Notes: generated by a model from the letters alone, not told the origin. Shown: positions 1-6,490, counted from the first letter of the stretch. The stretch: 7,701 bases of DNA from Desulfatirhabdium butyrativorans (GCA_020718785.1 DYRK01000276.1:1-7701); one strand, 5' to 3'. Made by a program: numbers and translations.

Positions 1-885
1 TCAGCATCTTTTTCCGAAAAACGTATGCCAGACGCCGTCATATTCCAGCTTTTCCACAATTTTGACAGGATATTGCGACAGACGGGACTCGATATCCCTT
101 GCCTCGCTACGTAGAAGTCCGGATAGAACAAACTGTTTTTTATGAAGAAAGCCTTCGGATTCGATCAGACGCCTCATCACATCATAATGAATGTTTGCAA
201 TCAGAAGATCCGCGGGATATGAGATAAAATCTTCTGCCCGTCCCTGCACAGCCAATATCTTGTCTTCGAGGCAATTCAGCCTCACATTTCCTGCAGCGGT
301 CTTTACAGCCAGAAAATTGAAATCAACGGCAATAACATGACTGCATCCCAGACGTGCAGCGGCAAGGGCAAGCAGTCCGGTTCCTGTTCCGAGATCAAGC
401 ACGGTTCTGACAGTTTCCTCCCGATATGCACGAGTTATCACGTCCAGACAGTCGCGTGTTGTGGGATGCATTCCTGTTCCGAAAACCACTCCCGGATCCA
501 GAAGAATTTTAAGATCGGACATCGGAGGAACAGAGGCATTTTCCCAGGGCGGCACAATGAAAAATCTGCCTGCCGCAAAAGGAGTGATTTTTCCTCCGTG
601 CCAATCCTCATAGCTCATTCGGAATTCATCGGTAAGAATCAGTTCAGGATTCCCTGCCAGAAGTTTTTCTATCTCGTCAGGAGCCGGTTCCGAGAAAAAG
701 AGAAAGGAAAAGCCCTCTTCTTCCCAGTTGCCGATAAATGCCGCGCCCAACTGCTCATCTTCCCTTTTCAAACGTCCCTGAATATAACAGATGTGCAGTT
801 CGCGGCACGAATATGAGGGGACCCGGCATTCGGCAGCCTGTGTTTTGTCTCCCGAATGCCGGATGATATGCTCTTCTTTATTCAT
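1..885 (-). CDS. prmA: PrmA-family ribosomal protein L11 methyltransferase
   Basis: Predicted cytoplasmic SAM-dependent methyltransferase of the PrmA family, whose known member trimethylates ribosomal protein L11. From the ATG at 885 it is 294 residues, the usual family length. The family signature FGTGMHPTT sits at residues 135-143, just before the SAM-binding glycine motif DLGTGTGLL (164-172). The acidic AVD after the second strand is at 186-188 and the active-site loop IANIHYDVM at 229-237. The N-terminal 110 residues match the L11-recognition region only in general character. The gene follows the CBS protein directly. An in-frame TTG at 903 overlaps the upstream TGA (TTGA) and would add six residues. 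Neither start has a clear Shine-Dalgarno sequence, so translation may be coupled to the upstream gene. The stop lies on the window edge but is present. It could be a paralogue acting on another protein; the methyltransferase class itself is secure. Confidence 0.88.
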   Translation of the reverse strand: MNKEEHIIRHSGDKTQAAECRVPSYSCRELHICYIQGRLKREDEQLGAAFIGNWEEEGFSFLFFSEPAPDEIEKLLAGNPELILTDEFRMSYEDWHGGKITPFAAGRFFIVPPWENASVPPMSDLKILLDPGVVFGTGMHPTTRDCLDVITRAYREETVRTVLDLGTGTGLLALAAARLGCSHVIAVDFNFLAVKTAAGNVRLNCLEDKILAVQGRAEDFISYPADLLIANIHYDVMRRLIESEGFLHKKQFVLSGLLRSEARDIESRLSQYPVKIVEKLEYDGVWHTFFGKRC

Positions 886-899
886 TTCAGAACCGGAGA

Positions 900-1583
900 T
901 CAATCCGTCTTATGCCTGGGCAGCTGATCCAGATACCATTCCATGGGATTCAGCAGTTCGAACCCCGAACTTTCCAATTTTTTCTTTACTTTTGACACGT
1001 TGTTTGTCAGAAGATAGGGAAAAACAGCGCGCTTTCCCTCATCCCAGTAACGCGCAACCAGAATACTCCCGAAAGATACATGTTCCTCGGTGATGGTATC
1101 CACAATCCGTTTCATCTGCCCCAGTCTGTTTTCCACCAGAATTCCCACCAGAATACCCGGTTCTCCGAGACCCAGAACATTGATGAATGCGCGCATCAGG
1201 TCACGGATGGAAATAATTCCTTTCAGTTTCCTGTCTTCGTCCACAACCGGAAAAGCTCCGAACCGCGTTTTCTGCATGAGCAGCAGCGCGTCCTGAAGCG
1301 TGTATAAAGGCGAAATCGTGACAACGTCTTTTGTCATCACATCTTTTACCTTGAGTTTTGAAAGCCTCTCTTTTTCTTCTTCGATATTGCAGCTGTCAAC
1401 AAAGATAGACGGCATGGCGCTTCTCACGTCACGGTCCGTAATCACGCCCAGCAGTTTATCATCCTTGTCCACCACCGGGAGATGACGTATATTATGCTCC
1501 GCCATGACATCCTTTGCTTCGAGAATGCCGGCTTCCGGACCGATTGCAATCACATTTTTGCTCATTGACTGTTCAACAAACAT
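900..1583 (-). CDS. CBS-domain pair with C-terminal ACT-like domain (AcuB-like)
   Basis: Predicted soluble regulatory protein of 227 residues. Two CBS motifs are clear. The first spans about 1-60 and ends in LLGVITDRDV (44-53); the second spans about 80-135 and ends in LKGIISIRDL (120-129). Such pairs usually bind AMP, ATP or similar nucleotides. Residues 140-212 form a small alpha/beta segment with the sequence ILVGILVENRLGQMKRI (144-160), which resembles an ACT ligand-binding domain. CBS-CBS-ACT is the layout of AcuB from the Bacillus acetoin-utilisation locus, and the neighbouring deacetylase is AcuC-like, so the pair recalls acuB-acuC. A good ribosome binding site, AAGGAG, lies 7 bases before the ATG. 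The gene sits 63 bases after the deacetylase and directly before prmA, so co-transcription is likely. The ligand and target are unknown. Confidence 0.85.
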   Translation of the reverse strand: MFVEQSMSKNVIAIGPEAGILEAKDVMAEHNIRHLPVVDKDDKLLGVITDRDVRSAMPSIFVDSCNIEEEKERLSKLKVKDVMTKDVVTISPLYTLQDALLLMQKTRFGAFPVVDEDRKLKGIISIRDLMRAFINVLGLGEPGILVGILVENRLGQMKRIVDTITEEHVSFGSILVARYWDEGKRAVFPYLLTNNVSKVKKKLESSGFELLNPMEWYLDQLPRHKTD

Positions 1584-1646
1584 AGTATTTCTCCTTCCGC
1601 TGTCTGTTTCAAAAAAACGAGAGGACTTTGCAGCCCTTTGTTCTTT

Positions 1647-2600
1647 CTATTTTTTACCCATCAGCATTTCAACATGATTCTTTCCCAGTTCGGGAAGACG
1701 AGGCAGACAGTAGCCTCCTTCCAATATGGAGATCAGTCTTCCGTCCGAATACTTGTCCGCCAGTTCGACCATTCTCCCGATTATCCACGAATACCCTTCG
1801 GTTGAAAGATTGATACCCGACATATCATCATCCACATGTGCATCGAAACCGGTGGACAGCAGAATGACTTCGGGACTGAACCCGTCAATTGCCGGGAAAA
1901 GGTCTCTTTCCATGAGTTTTTTGTACTCCGCGTCGCCCTGACCCGGCAATACGGGTGTATTCAGGGTGTATCCGAGACCCGCATCCGTGCCTTTTTCAAA
2001 TTCGCGTCCTGTGCCGGGAAAGGCAAAAGAAGGATGTTCATGGATGGAGTAATAAAACACGCTGGGATCACGCTCGAAGATGTGCTGGGTTCCGTTGCCG
2101 TGATGGACATCGAAATCTATGATTGCGACTTTTCTGATATTCCACTCCGACTGAAGATATTTGGCAGCCACAGCCGCATTGTTGAAATAACAGAAACCCA
2201 TTGACTTGTCAATTTCGGCATGATGCCCGGGGGGTCTCACAGCACAGAAGGCATTGTCAATTTTGCCTTCCATCATCAGCTTTATCGTATCCAGAATTCC
2301 TCCCGCTGCCAGCAATGCGATCTCGTAACTCGCGCCGCACATCTGGTTATCGGGATAATCCATTTCCGTCAGACCGTAAAGACATGACTCTTCAAAGCGA
2401 AGGATATACTTGATGTTATGAACCGCTTCGATCCATTTCTGCTGCGCCCGGCTTGCCTTGATCGGAGTCAGCATGGGAAGAAGACCGGCTTCTTCTAATC
2501 CTTTCCGAATCATTTTAAGCCTTTCGGGCCGCTCCGGATGATAGGGACCTGTATCATGAAGCAAATACCTGTCATCATACAAAAAACCTGTCTTTTTCAT
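1647..2600 (-). CDS. Histone deacetylase / AcuC-family amidohydrolase
   Basis: Predicted zinc-dependent deacetylase of 317 residues, a near full-length catalytic domain of the arginase/deacetylase fold. The start context HPERPERL (21-28) is typical of the family. RPPGHHA (122-128) carries the paired catalytic histidines 126-127. FNNAA is at 139-143. DFDVHHGNGT (162-171) supplies zinc ligands Asp164 and His166, STGFDAH (249-255) supplies Asp253, and EGGY (294-297) supplies the catalytic Tyr297. All key residues are intact, so the enzyme should be active. The sequence looks closer to class II and bacterial AcuC or acetylpolyamine-hydrolase-like members than to class I. The substrate could be an acetylated protein (AcuC acts on acetyl-CoA synthetase) or an acetylated small molecule; sequence alone cannot decide. 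The ribosome binding site GGGAGGAGGT abuts the ATG. The gene heads a likely operon with the CBS-ACT gene and prmA. Confidence 0.9.
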   Translation of the reverse strand: MKKTGFLYDDRYLLHDTGPYHPERPERLKMIRKGLEEAGLLPMLTPIKASRAQQKWIEAVHNIKYILRFEESCLYGLTEMDYPDNQMCGASYEIALLAAGGILDTIKLMMEGKIDNAFCAVRPPGHHAEIDKSMGFCYFNNAAVAAKYLQSEWNIRKVAIIDFDVHHGNGTQHIFERDPSVFYYSIHEHPSFAFPGTGREFEKGTDAGLGYTLNTPVLPGQGDAEYKKLMERDLFPAIDGFSPEVILLSTGFDAHVDDDMSGINLSTEGYSWIIGRMVELADKYSDGRLISILEGGYCLPRLPELGKNHVEMLMGKK

Positions 2601-2601
2601 A

Positions 2602-2610
2602 CCTCCTCCC
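2602..2610 (-). promoter_or_regulatory. Strong but very close ribosome binding site of the deacetylase gene
   Basis: On the minus strand GGGAGGAGGT runs straight into the ATG at 2600. The two overlapping GGAGG copies give spacings of roughly 1 and 4 bases, shorter than the usual 5-9. The family match begins within the first ten residues, so this start is still the best one. Confidence 0.7.
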
Positions 2611-2628
2611 CTTAAAAATCAGTTGTAA

Positions 2629-2728
2629 GTGCCGTACCGGGTACTGGGGACTGGGTGCTTGGTACTGGGTACCCATACCAAGTACCCAGCACCCAGTACC
2701 CAGCACCAAGCACCCAGTCCCCCGGCAC
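2629..2728. repeat. Inverted array of 7-bp repeats (GGGTRCT / AGYACCC)
   Basis: The gap between cooC and the deacetylase gene is filled by heptamers. The left half has five units, GGGTACT, GGGGACT, GGGTGCT, TGGTACT and GGGTACC (2639-2673). The right half has six units of the complementary form, AGTACCC, AGCACCC, AGTACCC, AGCACCA, AGCACCC and AGTCCCC (2681-2722). The halves pair: 2646-2672 is complementary to 2696-2722 with a single mismatch over 27 bases, and GTGCCG/CGGCAC (2629-2634 and 2723-2728) closes the outside. The repeat allows several registers of pairing. The right end overlaps the last base of the cooC stop codon. No run of T follows the hairpin on the minus strand, so it is not a classical intrinsic terminator, although it could impede transcription or protect an mRNA end. 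Confidence 0.9.
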
Positions 2729-3477
2729 TATATGATTATTTTTTCGAAAATCGAGTATGCTGCCTGCACAGCCTTGTTGTCCTCCGGCAGTTCCACAGTC
2801 GGCCGTCCGGTTGAATCGTATTCGGATAAGGTTTCATCTTCGGGTACGGTTCCGATAAATTCCAGTCCTTCCCCGCGGATGATGCTCATAACCTCGTCAG
2901 AGGGCTTGTCTTTTGCCTGATTGATAATCAGACAGTTTCTTCTGATACCGACATTGAGATTCTGTGCAAGCTTGTGAATCCGTATCGCTGCCTGAATCCC
3001 GCGGCGGGATGGGTCGGAAACGATAAGCAGAATATCCATATTGCGCGTGGTGAGCCGGCTGATATGTTCCATTCCGGCTTCGTTATCCATGACAATATAG
3101 GGATAATTGTCGGTAAGCCGTTCCAGAAATCCGGCAAGAAGCGTGTTCGCAGCACAGTAACAGCCTGTGCCTTCGGGCTGCCCCATGACCACAAGATCAT
3201 AGTTTTCGCCTTCGGTAACAGCCTCCTCCAATTTCATGGAAATGAAAATATCTTTGGTCATGCCCTCGGGAACCTGTCCTTTTTTCATCTCTTCACGGGC
3301 ATTTCCCAGTGTGTTCGATATATTAAGACCGAGTACCTCATTTAAGTTTGCATTGGCATCGGCATCCACTGCCAGCACAGGCTTTTTCCCTTTCCTTACC
3401 AGATATTTGATCAGCATCCCCGCTATGGTGGTCTTTCCGGTTCCGCCCTTTCCTGCCAATGCGATTGAAAACGGCAT
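2728..3477 (-). CDS. cooC: CooC-type nickel-insertion ATPase (CODH maturation)
   Basis: Predicted cytoplasmic P-loop ATPase of 249 residues in the MinD/NifH-like class. The deviant Walker A motif GKGGTGKTT (9-17) has the signature Lys10 and Lys15. DADANANLNEVLG (38-50) is typical of CooC proteins. GCYCAAN (105-111) holds Cys106 and Cys108, the CxC pair that binds metal at the dimer interface in CooC. MDNEAGMEH (130-138) is the Walker B-like region. Known CooC/AcsF proteins help load nickel into carbon monoxide dehydrogenase or acetyl-CoA synthase. No CODH gene is in the window, so the client is not shown. The ATG at 3477 is chosen because the fold starts at once (MPFSIALAGKGG) and AAAGGAA lies 10 bases upstream. 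The frame stays open to 3834, but that extension runs through two hairpins and resembles nothing. AcsF or another CooC paralogue is the main alternative. Confidence 0.9.
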   Translation of the reverse strand: MPFSIALAGKGGTGKTTIAGMLIKYLVRKGKKPVLAVDADANANLNEVLGLNISNTLGNAREEMKKGQVPEGMTKDIFISMKLEEAVTEGENYDLVVMGQPEGTGCYCAANTLLAGFLERLTDNYPYIVMDNEAGMEHISRLTTRNMDILLIVSDPSRRGIQAAIRIHKLAQNLNVGIRRNCLIINQAKDKPSDEVMSIIRGEGLEFIGTVPEDETLSEYDSTGRPTVELPEDNKAVQAAYSIFEKIII

Positions 3478-3487
3478 ATAATCTGAG

Positions 3488-3494
3488 TTCCTTT
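3488..3494 (-). promoter_or_regulatory. Ribosome binding site that fixes the cooC start
   Basis: AAAGGAA on the minus strand lies 10 bases before the ATG at 3477. It supports the short 249-residue product over the open frame that continues 119 codons upstream. Confidence 0.55.
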
Positions 3495-3555
3495 CCCAAA
3501 AAATGATATGAAATCTATTCTTACCGCCTTCATAATTTGAGCTTTCCGAATTTTC

Positions 3556-3640
3556 TGTAAAACGCCCTATGCTTAACATAGACCCAAATCGTTTTGCCGA
3601 TAAAACGGTTTGCGTCTGTTTTAGGCAGGGGCGTTTTACA
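3556..3640. repeat. Long imperfect hairpin upstream of cooC
   Basis: Arms at about 3556-3595 and 3602-3640 are reverse complements, separated by a 6-base loop (GCCGAT). The outer 12 bases, TGTAAAACGCCC, pair perfectly with GGGCGTTTTACA. The inner part pairs with roughly seven mismatches and one bulge, ending in CGTTTT against AAAACG. Neither strand has a T-run directly after the stem, so this is not an ordinary terminator. The mix of a perfect outer edge and a drifted interior fits an ageing inverted-repeat element (MITE- or REP-like) or a structured leader RNA of cooC. Confidence 0.8.
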
Positions 3641-3672
3641 AAAGCGCAGATTATGCTGGCGGGCAGTATATA

Positions 3673-3779
3673 TACAGACTTCCGGAAATCAAATTTCGCA
3701 GGGCTACCGGGAGGGGATAATACTCTTTCGTATATCGCCGACCGGTAAGGCAGTGAAATTTGATTTCCGGAAATCTGTA
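3673..3779. repeat. Second long inverted repeat upstream of cooC
   Basis: Arms at 3673-3697 and 3755-3779 match over 25 bases with one mismatch; the core is TTCCGGAAATCAAATTTC. After a short unpaired stretch TACCGG (3705-3710) pairs again with CCGGTA (3742-3747). This leaves a loop of about 31 bases. It lies only 32 bases beyond the first hairpin. Near-perfect ends and an unpaired centre suggest a small non-autonomous element or dispersed repeat. Both hairpins lie inside the spurious upstream extension of the cooC frame. Confidence 0.85.
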
Positions 3780-3834
3780 GCAGACGATAATTAAAATAAT
3801 CGGAGACAACAGTCAAGCAACTTTTTTTGTGCAA

Positions 3835-4227
3835 TATCGTTTTATGACACCGATGTCCCGGACGGAGCAGGACGATTTTGCAAAATATCCCGATTTTTTT
3901 CAGGTGTGTCCCATCTTTTACACAAAAGCCGTCTGATCGCGGAGTTTCGCATTTTTTTTTACTGTGAATATTTCGCGTCTCTGTGTGGAACGCTGCTTTA
4001 CTTTACAGTCAGACAGACGATTCTGATGACATAAAAAAAATCGTATATAAATATAATATGTTGGATTTATTTTATTTATATCTTAATTTTCATTTCATAA
4101 AAAAATTCTTGCTTTTTTATTTTATCAGCGATAAACAGATCAGGGATCTGTAGAAAAATGCTGATTCCCGTTTTCGCCGGAATAACAGCGGGACGGGACA
4201 GCCGCTTAACATCAGCAATACAAATGA
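3835..4227. other. Non-coding, AT-rich stretch with no supported gene
   Basis: I see no gene in these roughly 390 bases. The stretch holds a run of nine T (3952-3960) and a very AT-rich block at about 4031-4123. That block contains TATAAT at 4052-4057 without a well-placed -35 partner. A short palindrome, ACAGATC-AGG-GATCTGT, lies at 4135-4151. A promoter for cooC (minus strand) is expected somewhere between here and 3480, but no convincing -35/-10 pair can be chosen by eye. The last part, from about 4121, may hold the eroded left end of the adjacent transposase gene; a frame at 4124-4150 reads ISDKQIRDL before a stop. Confidence 0.5.
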
Positions 4228-5014
4228 ATCGGAGGCGGCCGTAAGCCGAAACTTCGGACTGCCGGAGACAGACTGTTCTTTATCCTTTTTTATCTGAAGA
4301 CTTATCCGCTTCGGCAGGTTGCGGCGGTTCTCTCCGGCATGAGCCTGAGTCAGACAGACATTCGGATTCACAGGCTTTCCGAGGTTATGAAAAGAACTCT
4401 CGGCGGCGGACCGTGTCTGCCCGGAAGAAATCCCGCCGCTTCGGAAGAAGCCCTGAAAAAATGCCCCGGACTTTCCTTTGTCGCTGACGGCACCGAAAGA
4501 GAAATACAGCGTCCGAAGGAACCGGAAAAACAGATAATTTTTTACAGCGGCAGAAAAAAGACACATGCGGTGAAAAACATTGTCATCTCCGATGCGGTCA
4601 GTAAAAAAGTCATATTTCCCAGCCGCACATGCGGGGGAAAAAAGCATGACAGAAAAATCTGCGGTGAGGAAAATCCGGCTTTTCCCGGGGGCAGCACGGT
4701 TTTCAGAGATACCGGATTTCAGGGGTATGAACCGGAAAACACAGTCTGTCATCAGCCGGAAAAGAGGTCCCCGCGGAAAAGAACTGCCGGCGGAAGATAA
4801 GATTTTCAATAAGATGATTTCCGGGGTCCGTGTCATCGCGGAGCATGTCATCTCCGGCGTGAAACGTCTCCGTATCGTCAGAGACGTGCCGCGGAACACA
4901 AAAGACGGTTTCGGAGACCCTGTCATGGAAACCGCCTGCGGACTGCACAATCTCAGAGTCACTTTCAGGGTTCCGAAACATCCGAAAAAAGACCCGGAGC
5001 CGCTATGGCACTGA
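4228..5014 (+). pseudogene. Decayed DDE transposase (DDE_Tnp_4 / IS5-superfamily-like)
   Basis: Two overlapping plus-strand frames together read as one transposase. The first (4228-4800) runs from GGGRKPKL (4231-4254) through RLFFILFYLKTYPL, typical of the N-terminal helical domain, to VADGTE with the first catalytic Asp (4486-4488). It continues with RPKEPEKQIIFYSGRKK and FRDTGFQGYEPE with the second Asp (4708-4710). The second frame carries PRGKELPAED, then RVIAEHVISGVKR with the catalytic Glu (4841-4843), and ends near CGLHNLRVTFR. Removing one base near T4768 rejoins them cleanly (QPEKRPRGKEL). An in-frame TGA at 4225-4227 and loss of the first 50 or so residues cut off the start. The gene is therefore broken. 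I cannot find terminal inverted repeats or a target duplication. The family is assigned by recalled motifs; the exact IS group is uncertain. Confidence 0.85.
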
Positions 5015-5670
5015 TTCCTTATTTCCGAAAATGTCTAATGATCCAGATGAATCTGCAGAGTTCCACACACGCGGACAGTCTCATGAAAGAGACCAATACC
5101 ATTGTCGGAGATGCGGCGGAATCTATGCGGGAACTGATCAAATCTATGTCGGAAATCAACCGGTCCGGCGAAGAAACTTCAAAAATTATTAAAATCATAG
5201 ATGAAATTGCCTTTCAGACCAACCTGCTGGCTCTGAACGCGGCGGTTGAGGCAGCAAGAGCCGGGGGCGCTGCCGGGGCAGGATTTGCCGTTGTAGCGGA
5301 TGAGGTGCGGAATCTGGCAATCCGCAGTTCCGATGCTGCGAAAAATACAGCAGTATTAATCGCCGATACTATCCGAAAAGTTAAAGACGGGTCCGATATT
5401 GTCCGGAATGCCGATGAAATTTTTTCCAAAGTTTCCGAAAGCACTTCCAAAGCCGTAAAGATTCTTGAAGAAATCACCGTATCTTCAAACGAACAGGCAC
5501 AGGGAATCAAGGCGGCGAACAAAGCCGGAGCAGACTTGAACAGAGTCATTCAGGATAATGCGGCTCAGGCTCAGGAATCCGCGTCGGTTTCCGAGAAGAT
5601 GAATGAGCCGGTTGCAAAAATGAAGGAGTTTGTAAGCAGACTTTCGGGATTGGTTAAAGGAATTACCTGA
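5005..5670 (+). CDS. Truncated methyl-accepting chemotaxis protein, signalling tip only
   Basis: An open frame of 221 residues whose chemoreceptor similarity starts at about residue 16-22. It contains the adaptation-region helix (SLMKETN, 25-31), the hairpin tip (IDEIAFQTNLLALNAAVEAA, 65-84, then GFAVVADEVRNLA, 93-105), and the returning helix with SNEQAQGI (161-168) and ESASVSEKMN (191-200). In a complete receptor this cytoplasmic coiled coil binds CheA and CheW. The periplasmic sensor, both membrane helices and the HAMP domain are absent. The first 15 or so residues do not look like a receptor and probably come from the abutting transposase end. GGAG lies 6 bases before ATG 5005, so a fragment might be made. 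The tip reads ARAGGAAGAGF instead of the usual ARAGE-AGAGF: the conserved Glu is lost and one residue gained. Most likely a decaying remnant, less likely a soluble receptor. Confidence 0.8.
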   Translation: MALIPYFRKCLMIQMNLQSSTHADSLMKETNTIVGDAAESMRELIKSMSEINRSGEETSKIIKIIDEIAFQTNLLALNAAVEAARAGGAAGAGFAVVADEVRNLAIRSSDAAKNTAVLIADTIRKVKDGSDIVRNADEIFSKVSESTSKAVKILEEITVSSNEQAQGIKAANKAGADLNRVIQDNAAQAQESASVSEKMNEPVAKMKEFVSRLSGLVKGIT

Positions 5671-5702
5671 AATAATATCGGAAGTAAATTAGGATTCAGT
5701 GC

Positions 5703-5707
5703 GGAGG
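5703..5707 (+). promoter_or_regulatory. Ribosome binding site of the solute-binding protein gene
   Basis: GGAGG lies 6 bases before ATG 5714. It decides against the GTG at 5699, which lies upstream of this site. Confidence 0.75.
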
Positions 5708-5713
5708 CCAGAT

Positions 5714-6472
5714 ATGAAAAAAGCTTTTATGATTGCGGTGTTTGCTTTTGTCGGCATGATATTTTCAGAATGCGGCTTTGCCCAGGAAAAAAAATATCTT
5801 GTCGGCGTGGAAGATACTTCTTATTATCCTCATTATGCTGTCAAAAACGGCAAATACACAGGATTTGCCTGTGATCTGCTGGACGCGTTTGCGAAAAAAC
5901 ACGGATACAGATTCAGTTACAAACCCCTGCCGGTTATGCGTCTGCACCGTGATTTCATAGAGAAAAAATTGGATTTTTTATATCCGAACAATCCCGAATG
6001 GCTGACCGAGTTAAAAGAAAATGTGACCATATCTTACAGCAAAGCTGCTGTCAATGTCACAGACGGCGTTATGGTATTGCCTGAAAACAAAGGCAGAGGT
6101 TTGGAGAAGTTAAAATATCTCGGAACCATACAGGGCTTCACATTACCCGCTTATACGGCTTTGATTAAAGACAATAAGATCAGAGTGTCAGAAAGCTATG
6201 AAATGAAAGGTCTGATCGGGTCAGTCATAGGAAAGAATGCGGACGGAGCCTATATTACCGTTGACTGTGCAAACCATTATCTGCGGACTGTTCTGCAAAA
6301 GCCGGATGCACTTGTTTTTGATCCGGGGCTTCCCTATGATATAGCGGCGCATCAGCTTTCAACAATACTGTATCCTGAAATAATAAGAAAATTTGATACT
6401 TTTCTGAATGAAGAAAAACAAGTGGCGGAACAGTTAAAGGCTGACTACCGGATTACAGAAATTTCAAAATGA
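5714..6472 (+). CDS. Exported solute-binding protein, SBP_bac_3-like
   Basis: Predicted periplasmic binding protein of 252 residues. The N-terminus is a classical signal peptide: MKKAF, a hydrophobic core to about residue 18, and likely cleavage after GFA (21-23). Cys20 is not in a proper lipobox, since the residue before it is Glu, so lipid anchoring is unlikely. The mature part starts with a strand, KYLVGVEDTSYYP (27-39), followed by YTGFACDLLDAFAKKHGY (48-65). This is the usual opening of family-3 solute-binding proteins, in which the first lobe receives the ligand. Later positions (DFLYPNNPEWL, 87-97) do not show the standard amino-acid-binding signature, so the ligand is unknown. No ABC permease or ATPase genes adjoin it. 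It may serve a distant transporter or feed a sensor; the neighbouring chemoreceptor remnant may be coincidental. It begins 43 bases after that fragment. Confidence 0.8.
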   Translation: MKKAFMIAVFAFVGMIFSECGFAQEKKYLVGVEDTSYYPHYAVKNGKYTGFACDLLDAFAKKHGYRFSYKPLPVMRLHRDFIEKKLDFLYPNNPEWLTELKENVTISYSKAAVNVTDGVMVLPENKGRGLEKLKYLGTIQGFTLPAYTALIKDNKIRVSESYEMKGLIGSVIGKNADGAYITVDCANHYLRTVLQKPDALVFDPGLPYDIAAHQLSTILYPEIIRKFDTFLNEEKQVAEQLKADYRITEISK

Positions 6473-6490
6473 CTGCCTATACCGGATTCC

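Noticed and set aside
337..816. Plus-strand frame of 159 codons opposite the methyltransferase
   Set aside because: It lies wholly within a well-supported gene on the other strand and reads as a shadow.
1836..2204. Plus-strand frame of 122 codons opposite the deacetylase
   Set aside because: It is antisense to the intact catalytic core of the deacetylase and shows no motifs of its own.
2639..2722. CRISPR-like array
   Set aside because: The units are 7 bases with no spacers and are arranged in opposite orientations; no cas genes are nearby.
3556..3640. Intrinsic terminator
   Set aside because: The stem is strong, but no T-run follows it on either strand.
3478..3834. N-terminal extension of the CooC protein to 3834
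   Set aside because: It runs through two inverted repeats, has no family similarity, and the P-loop fold with a ribosome binding site starts at 3477.
3844..3936. Short plus-strand frame of 30 codons starting MTPMSRTEQDD
   Set aside because: There is no ribosome binding site, promoter or recognisable similarity; its length is within chance.
4117..4962. Long antisense open frame of 281 codons on the minus strand
   Set aside because: Its product is low in recognisable motifs, and the opposite strand clearly encodes transposase motifs with catalytic residues. It is a shadow.
5699..5713. GTG start of the solute-binding protein
   Set aside because: The ribosome binding site lies downstream of it, and a normal signal peptide begins at ATG 5714.
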